Source: Psychrobacter immobilis
Lineage (GTDB): Bacteria > Pseudomonadota > Gammaproteobacteria > Pseudomonadales > Moraxellaceae
Direction: 5' to 3'
NCBI RefSeq assembly: GCF_904846175.1
Contig: NZ_CAJGZM010000005.1
Location: 108,557-172,556 of the forward strand
DNA length: 64,000 nucleotides
Shown: positions 27,130 through 37,754 of the stretch, one piece after another
How the letters are laid out: each line of letters begins with the position of its first letter
How positions within the stretch are numbered: position 1 is the stretch's first letter
Notes under the pieces: generated by a model
The model's database searches: none
What the model was told of the DNA's origin: nothing
Seen by the model: only the letters and a program-made list of their open reading frames with translations
Program-made: the position numbers and the translations under genes

Positions 27130-29442
27130 TTACGCCGCTAGGCTTTGTTCCGTTAAATCATTATCAATTGGTAGCGTTAAGGTAAAGGTGGTGCCAACGC
27201 CTTCGGTCGAGATGGCTTTAATGTCGCCATTATGCTGCTCCATAATCTGCTGACTGATTGCCATTCCAAGTCCAGTACCTTCGCCTGCGCCTTTGGTGGT
27301 AAAGAACGGCTCAAATATTTGGTTCAGAACCTCTGTACTCATGCCTTTACCGTTATCGCTGACATCGATATAGACATTGCTGTCATCGGCGCGCGTGCGT
27401 ACTTCGATTTTGCCATCCGGTTTTTCGCCCATGGCTTGCGCGGCGTTATTGAGCAAGTTTACCAAGACTTGGTTAATTTGCGACGGTGAGCACTTAATCT
27501 CAGGCGTCGGAGCAAAATCAGTAACAATTTCTTGATGTCTAATAGAGTTACCGGCGATTTTAAGTGACGCTTCGATACATTCGCGCACATCGATGGTTTT
27601 CACTTTTGACTCATCAAGACGGGCAAAGTTGCGTAGATTTAGGACCATTTCGGTGATTTGCTCGACACCAAATAACGAATCTTTAATCAGCTCTTTAAGC
27701 TCAGTAGATAAATCATCTTCTTGTATTTCATCCGACGCACGGACGATATCAGCCAATAGCTTATCAATTTTGCCATCAGCAGTGGCGTCAGTTTTAACGG
27801 CTTTTAACCCCTGTACCAGTTCAATCAGCTCTTCATATTGCTCAGTCAACTGACCGATAATTTCAAGGTTGTTCTGTACATAAGACAATGGCGTATTCAC
27901 TTCATGAGCAACACCAGCCACCATTTGACCTAACGTAGCCATTTTTTCTGAACGAATCAATTGCAGCTGTGAGTTTTTCAGCTCTTTTAGCGTGTCTTGT
28001 AGCTCAGCCGTACGTTCTTCAACTTTAATCTCTAGCTGCTGATTGATATTGGCAAGCTTACCTTCGTTAGATTGGATTCGGTCTAGTAGGTCATTAATAG
28101 AGCCGTTCACCAGTCCAATCTCGTTGCGACCTTCCGCGAATTTAACGTCGCTTAGCTTATTATATTGCTTATCGTTAATCAGATTTTCCGCTTGCGAGAT
28201 TTTATCGGTGGTTTCTTTTAACGGTTTAAACGCTAAATAAGTGAGCATAAAATAAATCAAACCAGCGGTGATGAGTAGCGCCAGTGCAATCCAGTTAATC
28301 AGATTTTTACTTAGATTGTCAGCGATAGCGTTAATTTCAGCGTCAGGCTGGACGACGATAAGTTTCCAGTAAGTCTCAGGAATTTCAAACACATAGGCTT
28401 GGCTACCATTATAGTAGCTGTCTTTTTCTAACTCAAAGCTCTGCAATAAACGGCTGTCCATCGCATTTTGCTTATTTTTACCGTTATTTAAGTAAGCGGC
28501 GTAGTTGACGAGATAATAACCTTTGGAATCACCTGTTTCTGCTTTATCAACCGTATTCAATACTTGCTGTACTTGCGGTGATACGCTAGCGGCAACGCGC
28601 TCGATAGTTTCGTTACGCTGAGTATCTAAGAAGTTTAGTACCGGATTCCAAGCAGGGTCAGAGTTAATAACTTGCTTGATATCAAGCGGTGTACCAGTCT
28701 TTTCGTCGATATAGCTTAAGCGCTCAGGGTTAGATGAGGCGATAACTTTATCACTGTTATCCAAGAGTAAAATATAACCTGAACCAGAGCTTTCACTTAA
28801 CTTAACGATGTTTTCTTGTAGCTGGTTTAGGGTAAAGTTGACCGTACTGGCACCCCAGAACTGGTTGTCACGCTCGATGGCGACACCACAACTCATCGCA
28901 AGCTCGCCTTTGGTTTGGCTCGCGCGTACATGGTTCCAGATACAGCTTTCAGGTTTGAGCAGTTTTAGCGCGCTAAACCAATCTTCTTGATAATAAGGAT
29001 TGGCAGGATTTGGATCGCTGAGTACCGCTTGATAATCGCCATTTTGACGCACCATCAAAAACGGATGGGTGGTAGTATTTGCGCCCAGTGCGCCTTTTTC
29101 AGGCCAAATGCCGCCACTACCTAATAAGTTATAATCGCGCTTATCAAAGGCGTTGGCGGTACTGGCTTGCAAAATCGCTTCTTGTGGTGGCAGCGTTTGC
29201 GCGCTTTGCTGCAATAGCAAGGCACTACGCATCACGCGATTGATATCAGCTGAAATACTATTTACCGCTGTATTACCACGCTCAGCGACCAGTTTTGCTG
29301 ATTCAAGGCGAATTTTTTCATAGCCTTCTTTATCAACAACATACACAACAACCGCTAGTACGACCGCAAAAGCAATAAATAGAATGGTCGTCACTTGGGT
29401 ACTGACTTGGTTAAAAAAGCCAACTTTTTTGGAGGCACTCAT
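27130..29442 (-). CDS. Membrane sensor histidine kinase (dCache-HAMP-HisKA-HATPase)
   Basis: A roughly 770-residue kinase. It has an N-terminal membrane helix (about 15-36), a large periplasmic Cache-like sensor (about 40-375), a second helix ([20 protein letters not shown]), a HAMP region and a coiled coil. The H-box has phospho-acceptor His in [18 protein letters not shown]. The ATP-binding region carries N box [11 protein letters not shown]1 [10 protein letters not shown] box FEPFFTTK and G2 [13 protein letters not shown] 29442 (AAGGAC upstream) is preferred to a GTG at 29475. The sensor probably binds a small extracellular ligand; its identity cannot be read. Confidence 0.9.
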   Translation of the reverse strand: MSASKKVGFFNQVSTQVTTILFIAFAVVLAVVVYVVDKEGYEKIRLESAKLVAERGNTAVNSISADINRVMRSALLLQQSAQTLPPQEAILQASTANAFDKRDYNLLGSGGIWPEKGALGANTTTHPFLMVRQNGDYQAVLSDPNPANPYYQEDWFSALKLLKPESCIWNHVRASQTKGELAMSCGVAIERDNQFWGASTVNFTLNQLQENIVKLSESSGSGYILLLDNSDKVIASSNPERLSYIDEKTGTPLDIKQVINSDPAWNPVLNFLDTQRNETIERVAASVSPQVQQVLNTVDKAETGDSKGYYLVNYAAYLNNGKNKQNAMDSRLLQSFELEKDSYYNGSQAYVFEIPETYWKLIVVQPDAEINAIADNLSKNLINWIALALLITAGLIYFMLTYLAFKPLKETTDKISQAENLINDKQYNKLSDVKFAEGRNEIGLVNGSINDLLDRIQSNEGKLANINQQLEIKVEERTAELQDTLKELKNSQLQLIRSEKMATLGQMVAGVAHEVNTPLSYVQNNLEIIGQLTEQYEELIELVQGLKAVKTDATADGKIDKLLADIVRASDEIQEDDLSTELKELIKDSLFGVEQITEMVLNLRNFARLDESKVKTIDVRECIEASLKIAGNSIRHQEIVTDFAPTPEIKCSPSQINQVLVNLLNNAAQAMGEKPDGKIEVRTRADDSNVYIDVSDNGKGMSTEVLNQIFEPFFTTKGAGEGTGLGMAISQQIMEQHNGDIKAISTEGVGTTFTLTLPIDNDLTEQSLAA

Positions 29443-30202
29443 GAGGGGATTGTCCTTGGATGATCGTGACCACAAAGCAGACTGCGGATAATATTTGCTG
29501 CTAGCAATCGATGATGTGGTTATACATCAGCTCTATAAAAATGGGATTTGAGCATCAATACAGCATTGTAATCGGGTAAAATTTTTATAACTAATAGGAA
29601 TTTAAAAATTATTAAATCATAACTTAATAGAATATATCGAACAATATTAGGCCCATTTGGTGATTTAAGAGACGTTCATAATCGTTTTTAAGGGTTTAAA
29701 AGCTATAGAGATTAAGCGCTACTACTAAAACGGCTATCAATAAGCTGATAAAATAAATGGAATAAATAGAGAATGAGATTGGCTAATAAATTTTAATAAC
29801 AATAAGAAATGTTATATTGCATATCTTAACAATATAGAAACAATTTTATGATAGCAATATTTTGTGCTTAGTTGCGAGGTTTTTACGTACTTGCGAGTCG
29901 TTATATGTTGATCTCTAAAAAGTTACTTAAGCTGAGTGTTGCAATAATCTTGCCAAAAACTGCTCTTGAAAAGTCAACTTAAAGCACTCATCTACATGCT
30001 AACGTTATATAATGGTCTGTTTTATCATTCGACCTAGCTTTTAAGTTGGGTGCTCCTGATATCGCTAATGACCAGCAGCTTATTAATGACATTGAGCTAT
30101 CGAGCTATTAATTAAGCCAGTAATGCTAGCTTGACCAGTAAACATAGCTTGCCTCATTAACTATCTATTTTCTTATCATCTGAGTACAAAAGACATCGCC
30201 TT
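29443..30202. other. Longest intergenic region of the window, no gene seen
   Basis: About 760 very AT-rich bases between the divergent kinase and rapA genes. A perfect TATAAT at 30008-30013 could serve rapA, but no good -35 accompanies it. I found no open frame with a ribosome site, no strong stem-loop with T-run and no repeat. An undetected small RNA is possible. Confidence 0.4.
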
Positions 30203-33091
30203 ATGACTATCTCTATCGCTTCATTGCACAGCACCGAATTCGCCGTTGGTCAACGTTATTTATCTGATACGGAGTCTGAGCTTGGCTTGGGTGTGGTCAT
30301 CGATGTCGATGACCGCTGTGTGCATATCCTATTTCCGCAAAGTGAAGAGACCCGCGTCTATGCCAAAAATTCTGCACCGTTATCGCGGGTGGTGTTCAAA
30401 GAAGGCGATAGCATTTCTGACCAAGCCGGTAAAACCTATACCGTAACAGCGGTCGAAGAAGTGATGGGTGTGCTCAAATATAGTGTCGATGAGCACGAGC
30501 GCGGCATTATGGAAACCCGTCTGGCGGCTAATATCACGCTTGCTAAGCCGCTTGAGCGCCTACTCGCTGGTCGTATTGAGCGCGGTGATTGGTACGAGCT
30601 GCGCCAAGATATTCTACGCATGCAATCGGCGCTAGCTGGTCATCCGCTCAAAGGCTTGATGGGTGCGCGCGTCGATATTATTGAGCATCAGCTTTATATC
30701 GCTCATGAAGTTGGCAAACGTATCGCGCCACGTGTGTTGCTTGCTGACGAAGTAGGTCTGGGTAAAACCATTGAAGCAGGTTTGATTATTCATCAGCAGC
30801 TATTGACCGGCAAAGCTGAGCGCGTATTAATCCTTGTACCAGACAGTTTGCAATATCAGTGGATGATTGAGCTGCGCCGTCGTTTTAACCTAAACTTTGC
30901 CTTGTTTGATTTGGTACGTACGGCAGCGATTAAAGAACACGACCCTGAGCAAAACGTCTTTACGACTGAGCAATGTATCATCGCTGGTATGGATTTATTG
31001 CTCGACCATCCTGATTTGTATGACCAAGCGATGGAAGCAGGGTTTGATTTATTGGTGGTCGATGAAGCGCATCACCTGCATTGGGATGAGATGCAAGGTG
31101 GCAATGATAAATATGACTTAATCGCTGATTTTGCCGAAGAAACACCGGGTGTGATGCTACTAACCGCTACGCCTGAACAGCTTGGCGCGCAAAGTCACTT
31201 TGCCCGTCTGCGTTTATTAGACCCCGATCGCTTTGATGACTTGGATGAATTTATCGATGGTCAACAAGCCTTTGCAGAAACGGCAGCGGTTGCTAGTGTC
31301 TTAATCGAAGATAAACCCTTAAGCGACGGTCAAATTGCGGCATTAAGCAGCTTACTCACTATTAGTATCGATGAATTAGCAAACATTAACGAAGACGAAA
31401 AACTACGTACTTATGCGCTCAATGAACTCCTTGACCGTCATGGTACTGGGCGTATTTTATTCCGTAATACCCGTGAAAGCGTCAAAGGCTTTTATGGTCG
31501 TAGCAGCCAGCCGTATCCATTACCGCTACCTGAAGCATGGGTCGATAGCTATCAAACCAATGGTAAATTGCGTGAGCAGCTTTGGGGCGAAGAAAATCAA
31601 CCTGATGGTAGCTGGTTAGAAGATGACCCGCGTGTGCCATGGTTGATTGATATCTTAAAGGGCGAGCTTAAGCATAAAAAAGTGCTACTGATTGCCCGTA
31701 GTGGTGCAACGGTTGAAAGCTTAGAGGCGGTATTACGTCTGCATGCCGGTATTAAGACCGCTATCTTTACTGAGCAAATGACCTTACTTGAGCGTGACCA
31801 AGCGGCGGCGTTCTTTGCTGATAGTGAGGGCGCGCAGATATTATTATGCTCGGAGATTGGTTCAGAAGGTCGTAACTTCCAGTTTGCAAGCCAATTGATA
31901 TTATGGGATTTACCCGCCAATCCAGATACCTTAGAGCAGCGTATCGGTCGTCTAGACCGTATCGGGCAAACGCAACAAATCATGCTGCACGTGCCTTATG
32001 TCCAAGGCACCGCGCAAGAGCGTCTCTATCGGTGGTATAACGATGCGCTAAATATGTTTAATCAGATTTCACCGACCGCTCAAAGCGTGCAAGAGCAATA
32101 TATCCAAGACCTAAAGCCGATGCTCGAAGGCGCTGATAACGACACTAACCGTACGACATTGCAAGATATCATTGATGCGGCGTTACAGACGCGTTTGGAT
32201 CTTGAGGGGCAGTTGCAAGCGGGTCGCGATCGTCTTTTAGAGTACAACTCGTGCCGTCCGCGTGTTGCAGGGCGTATCGCTGATGCCATGCGTGAATTCG
32301 ATGGGCATAATCTATTGCCGCAATTTATCGAGCGCTTCTTTGCTTCCGCCAATATTGACCATAATATCCAGCGTGATGGTTCGTGGGTGATTGCGCCGAT
32401 TGATAGCACTGAGATTAGCGATTATATCGACGGTCTGCCACTTGGTGATGAAGACGGCATGACCTTGACCTTTGAGCGTGAGCAAGCGCTGCAGCGTGAA
32501 GATATCGAATTTATCACCCATGAGCATCCATTGATGCGCGCCATTTATGAGTTGGCAAGTACCAGTACCTTTGGTAATACTACGGTTGCGATGCTAAAAA
32601 GCGCTGCCGTACCACAAGGTATGGTATTGCTTGAGGTGAACTTCCGCGTCGAAGCCATTGCGCCAAGATTGCTTAATTTGCCAGCGACGTTGACCACACA
32701 AAATATCCGTGTCTTTATCAGTGAGCAGGGCAGTGATTTATCCGCCCGTATCAGCGCCGATATGATTATGCCGCATATTGAGCGTTTGGATAAAAACCGC
32801 GCCCGCCAAGTGATTAAAGTACGCGGCGATGTGATTGAGCAGCGCTATTATGAAGCAGAGGACATTGCCCGTCAGCAGTTGGCTGATATTGGCGAACAAG
32901 CCAGTGCCCGTTTTAGCCAGCAGTGGTCGCGTGAAATCAAACGCCTAAAGCATCTGCAAACGATTAATCCTAACGTCCGCCCAGAAGAGATTGAGCGCTT
33001 AGAGCAATTAAAAGCTCAAGGTGAACAAGCATTAGGTAATTTATCGCTCGTGCCAGACTCTATTCGTGTGCTGGTCGCTGTAAAACCATAG
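30203..33091 (+). CDS. rapA: RNA polymerase-associated ATPase RapA
   Basis: A 962-residue Swi2/Snf2 ATPase (E. coli 968) that recycles RNA polymerase from post-termination complexes. Tudor-like N-terminal domains (about 1-110) are followed by Walker A ADEVGLGKT (181-189), DEAH (287-290) and LLTATPEQLG. The helicase C lobe has GSEGRNFQFASQ and QRIGRLDRIGQ; a RapA-specific C-terminal region follows. Rho is encoded about 9 kb away. The start at 30203 has no strong ribosome site but matches the family N-terminus (AVGQRYLSDTESELGLG). It is a single-gene unit with its own terminator. Confidence 0.96.
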   Translation: MTISIASLHSTEFAVGQRYLSDTESELGLGVVIDVDDRCVHILFPQSEETRVYAKNSAPLSRVVFKEGDSISDQAGKTYTVTAVEEVMGVLKYSVDEHERGIMETRLAANITLAKPLERLLAGRIERGDWYELRQDILRMQSALAGHPLKGLMGARVDIIEHQLYIAHEVGKRIAPRVLLADEVGLGKTIEAGLIIHQQLLTGKAERVLILVPDSLQYQWMIELRRRFNLNFALFDLVRTAAIKEHDPEQNVFTTEQCIIAGMDLLLDHPDLYDQAMEAGFDLLVVDEAHHLHWDEMQGGNDKYDLIADFAEETPGVMLLTATPEQLGAQSHFARLRLLDPDRFDDLDEFIDGQQAFAETAAVASVLIEDKPLSDGQIAALSSLLTISIDELANINEDEKLRTYALNELLDRHGTGRILFRNTRESVKGFYGRSSQPYPLPLPEAWVDSYQTNGKLREQLWGEENQPDGSWLEDDPRVPWLIDILKGELKHKKVLLIARSGATVESLEAVLRLHAGIKTAIFTEQMTLLERDQAAAFFADSEGAQILLCSEIGSEGRNFQFASQLILWDLPANPDTLEQRIGRLDRIGQTQQIMLHVPYVQGTAQERLYRWYNDALNMFNQISPTAQSVQEQYIQDLKPMLEGADNDTNRTTLQDIIDAALQTRLDLEGQLQAGRDRLLEYNSCRPRVAGRIADAMREFDGHNLLPQFIERFFASANIDHNIQRDGSWVIAPIDSTEISDYIDGLPLGDEDGMTLTFEREQALQREDIEFITHEHPLMRAIYELASTSTFGNTTVAMLKSAAVPQGMVLLEVNFRVEAIAPRLLNLPATLTTQNIRVFISEQGSDLSARISADMIMPHIERLDKNRARQVIKVRGDVIEQRYYEAEDIARQQLADIGEQASARFSQQWSREIKRLKHLQTINPNVRPEEIERLEQLKAQGEQALGNLSLVPDSIRVLVAVKP

Positions 33092-33104
33092 TTTTAAGGC
33101 CAAT

Positions 33105-33136
33105 AAAAAACGAGGTGTCTCATCATCTCGTTTTTT
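33105..33136 (+). terminator. Intrinsic terminator after rapA
   Basis: AAAAAACGAG (33105-33114) pairs with CTCGTTTTTT (33127-33136), with additional partial pairing inside. Confidence 0.88.
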
Positions 33137-33495
33137 ATTTATGTTTACTGTCTTAGCTTATGTTTGCTGTGCTAGATAGTGGTTTTTTCATTATGATTAA
33201 GCTACTAAAATAAACTATTAAACTACTAGACCGAACCACTAAGCGGCGACTGCCTAGTCAAAATCCTTAATATTCGTTAAGATGATTGTCTTTTCGCTTT
33301 ATAATGAGTTACCAGTAATCATTTTACTGGTCATCTATTGTGCGCTCTAAGCGTTATCTTGTAGATTACTGCAAGCCATTACATATTATTTTAAATTAAA
33401 ATGCCGAATTGGCTTAAGCCATATCGTATTGATATCGTTGAGTGCTTATATCCAAATGCTTGGCGTTATTGATCAAAATAAGGAAACCTATCGTC
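33137..33495. other. Intergenic region upstream of tesB
   Basis: About 360 bases between the rapA terminator and tesB. Apart from the promoter candidate at 33277-33305, nothing is recognised. Confidence 0.4.
33277..33305 (+). promoter_or_regulatory. Promoter candidate for tesB
   Basis: TTAAGA (33277-33282) and perfect TATAAT (33300-33305) with a 17-base spacer, giving a leader of about 185 bases to the tesB start. Confidence 0.5.
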
Positions 33496-34398
33496 ATGTC
33501 TGATTATCCGCAACTGATCGATGAGCTGCTGGCTACCGTCGCGCTTATCGAAGTCAGCCCTGATGTTTTTGAAGGTAAAAGCCACGACTATGTGGGCAGT
33601 CGTATTTTTGGTGGGCAAGTGCTGGCGCAAGCAATTATGGCCGCTTCGCATACGCTCGATAAAGACAAACCTTGTCATTCGCTGCACGGTTACTTTTTGC
33701 GCGGTGGTGATATCAATCAGCCGGTGATTTATCAAGTACGCCGCCTGCGTGATGGTCGCAGTCTGTCTGCGCGTGAAGTAACGGCAATTCAGTATAAAGA
33801 AGTACGCGGTAAAGCGCCTGTCGAGCAAGTGATATTTTCGATGATTGCCTCATTTTCACCGATGGAAGAGGGCTTGGAATATCAAGAAGATATGCCCGTT
33901 TATCCGCCGCCAGAAGATTTGCTTGCCGAGCAAGATTTAAAAGAAGAATATGTCGGCAAAGTCCCAGATGCTCTCAAAGCGCGCTTTATGCGTCACCGTC
34001 ATGTCGAGATTAAGCCGATTAAGCCGCGTGATCCTATCCATCCAGAACCGATGAAACCGAAACAAGCAAACTGGCTGCGTATTCGCGAACTGGGCAAGCA
34101 GCCAGTGGCCATTCAGCAGGCACTGTTGGCGTTTTCGTCTGATTTCTACTTGGTAGGTACCGGGCTGATGTCGCACGGTGTTAGCTTTATGACCAGTGGC
34201 TTGCAAGCGGCCAGTATCGACCATTCGATGCATTTCCATCGTGAGTTTGATTTGAATAATTGGCTGCTATATGACATGTGGAGTGATACCACTTCTAATG
34301 CCAAAGGCTTAAACCATGGGCAGTTTTGGCAAGATGGTCGATTGGTAGCGACGGTACAACAAGAAGGTTTGATGCGGTTGCGGGTACCGAAGTCTTAA
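33496..34398 (+). CDS. tesB: Acyl-CoA thioesterase II
   Basis: A 300-residue double-hotdog thioesterase hydrolysing medium and long acyl-CoA to free acid. Family marks include SRIFGGQVLAQAI near the start, HSLHGYFLRGGD, and in the second hotdog ASIDHSMHFH with the catalytic Asp of the Asp-Thr-Gln triad; GLNHGQFWQDGRLVATVQQEGLMR is the usual ending (E. coli TesB 286 residues). ATG 33496 follows AAGGAA by ten bases, so the 18 extra upstream codons in the same frame are rejected. Confidence 0.95.
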   Translation: MSDYPQLIDELLATVALIEVSPDVFEGKSHDYVGSRIFGGQVLAQAIMAASHTLDKDKPCHSLHGYFLRGGDINQPVIYQVRRLRDGRSLSAREVTAIQYKEVRGKAPVEQVIFSMIASFSPMEEGLEYQEDMPVYPPPEDLLAEQDLKEEYVGKVPDALKARFMRHRHVEIKPIKPRDPIHPEPMKPKQANWLRIRELGKQPVAIQQALLAFSSDFYLVGTGLMSHGVSFMTSGLQAASIDHSMHFHREFDLNNWLLYDMWSDTTSNAKGLNHGQFWQDGRLVATVQQEGLMRLRVPKS

Positions 34399-34433
34399 GC
34401 TTTTCAGTTCTATAATAAAAAAGCTTCGATAAT

Positions 34434-34474
34434 AAAAAAAAGCGACTCAGAATATATTTTGAGTCGCTTTTTTT
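34434..34474. terminator. Bidirectional terminator
   Basis: AAAAAAAGCGACTCA pairs with TGAGTCGCTTTTTTT across an AT-rich loop, between convergent tesB and mutY. Confidence 0.92.
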
Positions 34475-34502
34475 AGGAGTTTTATTTGGTTGCAATAACC
34501 TA

Positions 34503-35738
34503 TTATTCTAAAATTTTAACCATCGCTCGTGGCAATCCAAGTGTTGTCTGCGCATCATCCGCATTTAACCAATTAATATTAATTTCTGCTGCCTGTAATG
34601 CTTTGGTTAAATCAGTCACTTGCTCATTATCTAAAGTCAGTGATTGCGGCGTTAAATACCAATGAAAATGGGTGAGTGAATGCTTAATCGGTGCATCGTC
34701 CAATAAGGTTTTGTTAACCGATTTTCCTATTAATTCATTTTTGTCTAGCCACTCATTGATAATCTGCTCGGCAGTCGTAAATTCTGTTTCGTATACTTTT
34801 TCATTACTAGCAACTTTTGATGATATATCGTCAATTTCAGTAGTTTTTTCTGCGGCAGTTTTAGCATTCACTTTGCTGCTAATCTTTTCTACAAACTCTA
34901 GCGGCAAACTCCATAGTCCGCCCCAAATACCATTATCAGGACGTTGTAGCCATAAGATATTGCCATCTACATCTTTAATCAATAAGGCATTGCTAAACTT
35001 ACTAGGTTTGGGCTGCTTTTTTGCTTTGACTGGATAATCGGTTTCGCGACCTTGCGCATGGGCAAGACAATCCTCTTGCAGCGGACATAATAGGCAGGCA
35101 GGCTTGCTACGGGTACATAAGGTTGCGCCCATATCCATCATGGCTTGCGCAAATAATCCTGAATTTTCCCTAGGCGTTAAACGCTCCGCCAATGCCCACA
35201 GCTCTTTGGTAGTAGCAGATTTAGTAATATCACCATCGATAGCTGCCCAGCGTGTGAGGCCGCGTTTGACATTGCCATCACAGATCACACCATAACGATG
35301 CAAGCCCATTGCCATAATCGCCCCAGCGGTAGAAGGCCCAACGCCAGAAATCGCTTCCCAACCTGCTAGTGTCTGCGGAAAGTCGCCCGTTTCATTGATA
35401 ACCTCAACTAACTGCTTCGCGCCTTTATGCAAATTACGCGCCCGCGCATAGTAGCCCAGCCCCGCCCAATGCTCCGCCACCATATCCCATTCTGCAGCTG
35501 CTAAATCTTGCACCGTCGGAAAGGATGCCATAAAACGGGCAAAATAGGGCAGCACTGTCGTTACTTGCGTTTGCTGGAGCATGACTTCGGATAGCCAAAC
35601 AATATAGGGATTGGGCGTGTCAGTTTGGTGCTGTTGCCAAGGTAAATCGTGGCGACCGTTTTTAGCGAACCAATCGAGAAGGCGGGGTGCGAAGGAGTTG
35701 AGGTTGGTATCTGTATGGATAAAAGTAGGGGCTGTCAT
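34503..35738 (-). CDS. mutY: A/G-specific adenine DNA glycosylase MutY
   Basis: MutY removes A paired with 8-oxoG. The helix-hairpin-helix is AISGVGPSTAGAIM. Catalytic residues are Glu51 (SEVMLQQTQV) and Asp154 (CDGNVKR). The 4Fe-4S cluster Cys are 208, 215, 218 and 224 (C-x6-C-x2-C-x5-C). A C-terminal NUDT1-like 8-oxoG recognition domain (from about 240) carries a polar insert of about 50 residues, making the protein 411 residues versus about 350 in E. coli. ATG 35738 is preferred over a TTG six bases upstream; neither has a clear ribosome site. Confidence 0.96.
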   Translation of the reverse strand: MTAPTFIHTDTNLNSFAPRLLDWFAKNGRHDLPWQQHQTDTPNPYIVWLSEVMLQQTQVTTVLPYFARFMASFPTVQDLAAAEWDMVAEHWAGLGYYARARNLHKGAKQLVEVINETGDFPQTLAGWEAISGVGPSTAGAIMAMGLHRYGVICDGNVKRGLTRWAAIDGDITKSATTKELWALAERLTPRENSGLFAQAMMDMGATLCTRSKPACLLCPLQEDCLAHAQGRETDYPVKAKKQPKPSKFSNALLIKDVDGNILWLQRPDNGIWGGLWSLPLEFVEKISSKVNAKTAAEKTTEIDDISSKVASNEKVYETEFTTAEQIINEWLDKNELIGKSVNKTLLDDAPIKHSLTHFHWYLTPQSLTLDNEQVTDLTKALQAAEININWLNADDAQTTLGLPRAMVKILE

Positions 35739-35804
35739 AGGCAATGGGCGAGCAATTCAAAAGTATGAAGGTTATATGAGGGTAGCGCGTTGATATTAAA
35801 GGCG

Positions 35805-36743
35805 TTAGCGATAGATACTGTCTAAAGTTTGTCCCTCAGCATTTTTCCATTCAATCCAACCATTTGTAGAACGACCTGCTACCAATGCGCTAGCTCCACT
35901 GGGTGTCTTAAATAAATGATTTTCAGTGAGCTTGTAGCTTGTATTATTTACCGCTATGAGTTTGCCGCTACTAAGCAAACTCTCTTTTAATGTGGCCACA
36001 AATGGCGGAGCTGATGGTGCTTGTTCTTGCCTTATGAGAGACCCTGCCAATATTACAAAGCCATCGTCATCATAATAGCCTTGTGCATCGCCATCTTTTA
36101 CCTTGTAATAGAACAATACTGGGGTAGGTTTAATTGGAGACACTTCAGCTGCTTTTTCAACTTTAAAACCACTAGGTGTTGTCAGTTTACTTAAATCAGA
36201 CTTGTCGCTATAAAAGCTATCATGGATAGCTAAGGATTCGAAGATAGGTTGCCCCAAGGTTGATAGCAAAACATCAAGAGTATGAAATAACTCTTCGCAG
36301 TCAGCTTTTAACGGGTCAGGCGTATGTGGCTTATTACCACTATTACCGTTTTTTAGCTCATAGCGGCCAACTTCAAGCGCAGTAGCGATAGCTTTATGTT
36401 CCATATACAGCGAATGGGTTTGGGTCATAGAATTATTGGTTGAAAGCATGACAAAAGCCCGCGTCCAAAAGTCTTTTTTATGATGTTGATTGAGGCGAGC
36501 TTTCAAATCGCCAGTTTGCCCGATATAAAGTAATGGCTTATCTATACTGTCGGTGTCGCCAATCAAAAAATATAAGCCAACTTGATTGGCATCTGGCATC
36601 GTAAAAAAGTCATCAATATGAATCCGCGGAATCTCAATCAGGCGCACTGTCCGCGTGGTCATCTCTGCCAAGCGCAACCCGCGAGGATTGCCTTTTGGCA
36701 GATAGATTTGAATGGTTTTAGCTGAAGGTATTAACGGATTCAT
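35805..36743 (-). CDS. GIY-YIG nuclease-domain protein with C-terminal DUF4357
   Basis: A 312-residue protein. The GIY-YIG fold lies at about 55-145: GLYFLIG supplies the first signature, LLYIGQTGDLKARLNQH the second, with its Arg and a downstream Glu in LYMEHKAI. The C-terminal part (about 205-312) ends in the DUF4357 pattern GASALVAGRSTNGWIEWKNAEG. This combination is found in scattered bacterial genomes, sometimes near restriction or defence genes; its function is unsettled. Here it lies between rbgA and mutY, all on the minus strand with gaps of 24 and 66 bases, so it is probably co-transcribed with rbgA. Confidence 0.82.
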   Translation of the reverse strand: MNPLIPSAKTIQIYLPKGNPRGLRLAEMTTRTVRLIEIPRIHIDDFFTMPDANQVGLYFLIGDTDSIDKPLLYIGQTGDLKARLNQHHKKDFWTRAFVMLSTNNSMTQTHSLYMEHKAIATALEVGRYELKNGNSGNKPHTPDPLKADCEELFHTLDVLLSTLGQPIFESLAIHDSFYSDKSDLSKLTTPSGFKVEKAAEVSPIKPTPVLFYYKVKDGDAQGYYDDDGFVILAGSLIRQEQAPSAPPFVATLKESLLSSGKLIAVNNTSYKLTENHLFKTPSGASALVAGRSTNGWIEWKNAEGQTLDSIYR

Positions 36744-36767
36744 AGTAGCCAGTATTTTTTATAAAGT

Positions 36768-37724
36768 TTACTTACGATTTTTACGTGTCTTTAAACGACG
36801 CAAACGTTTTTCTTCTTCTTTAGCGAGTCTTTTCTCTTCTGCAGCGATGCGTTGTTCAGCGACTACAAGCTCTTCAGCTTCAGTCATTGCTGGTGTTTCT
36901 AACGTAATGCGTCCAATTTTAGCGCTACGTAATTCATTCACGAGAATCTCAGACATCCGGTAAGTATCGACTTTATTGCCTGAGCGTACGCAGCCGCGAT
37001 TACGCCCAGCGATTTCAAAAAACTCCCAATCTGTCTTAGGTAATTCTTCAATTTTATAGCGGGTTTTTAGAAGCTCAGGATAGGCTTGCATTAGGTACTC
37101 AGCGGTATAACTGGCCACATCGGCGAAGTCAAAAGCGGTATCACGAATGCCGCCGGTTGCAGCCAAGCGATAGCCAGAGTTTTCGTTTTCAACCTTTGGC
37201 CACAGCATACCGGGGGTGTCATAGAGCATGATGTCATCGTCAAGTTTAATCAGCTGCTGCGACTTGGTCACAGCGGGCTCGTCACCGGTTCTTGCCACCG
37301 CGCGGCCTGCTAAGGTATTAATCAGGGTCGATTTACCAACGTTTGGAATACCCATAATCATAGCTTTGATTTGACGACCGGTGCCAACTTTATTAGGCAC
37401 CAGGTGTTTACAGATTGCGATGATACGCTTGACGTCGTCTGCTTTATTATCGTCACAAGCAATGGCTTTAACACCATCTTGTTGCTCAAGGTATTCCATC
37501 CACGCTTTGGTCAATTCCGGATCAGCAAGGTCGGCTTTATTTAAGATTTTGATGACCGGTTTTTCGCCGCGTAATGCCGCAACCATGGGGTTTTCGCTAC
37601 TATAAGGAATACGCGCGTCAATCACTTCAATGACGACGTCCATTTGCGGCATGATTTCTTTGATTTCGTTACGGGCTTTGTTCATATGCCCAGGGAACCA
37701 CTGAATACTTGCTCTCTTATCCAT
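36768..37724 (-). CDS. rbgA: Ribosome biogenesis GTPase YlqF/RbgA
   Basis: A 318-residue circularly permuted GTPase. The G4 motif NKAD (62-65) precedes G1 GIPNVGKST (125-133) and G3 DTPG (169-172), the order typical of the YlqF/YawG family. The WFPGHMNKA start is diagnostic. In Bacillus RbgA is needed for late 50S assembly with L16; the gammaproteobacterial protein is assumed to do the same. A basic Lys/Arg-rich coiled tail (about 285-318) follows the RNA-binding C-terminal domain. It heads the probable rbgA/GIY-YIG/mutY unit. Confidence 0.93.
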   Translation of the reverse strand: MDKRASIQWFPGHMNKARNEIKEIMPQMDVVIEVIDARIPYSSENPMVAALRGEKPVIKILNKADLADPELTKAWMEYLEQQDGVKAIACDDNKADDVKRIIAICKHLVPNKVGTGRQIKAMIMGIPNVGKSTLINTLAGRAVARTGDEPAVTKSQQLIKLDDDIMLYDTPGMLWPKVENENSGYRLAATGGIRDTAFDFADVASYTAEYLMQAYPELLKTRYKIEELPKTDWEFFEIAGRNRGCVRSGNKVDTYRMSEILVNELRSAKIGRITLETPAMTEAEELVVAEQRIAAEEKRLAKEEEKRLRRLKTRKNRK

Positions 37725-37754
37725 CTGCTTTTATAACCTTTTATAAAAAATGCT

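Noticed and set aside
31597..31983. 128-codon open frame antisense to rapA
   Set aside because: Inside the helicase C lobe of rapA; shadow frame.
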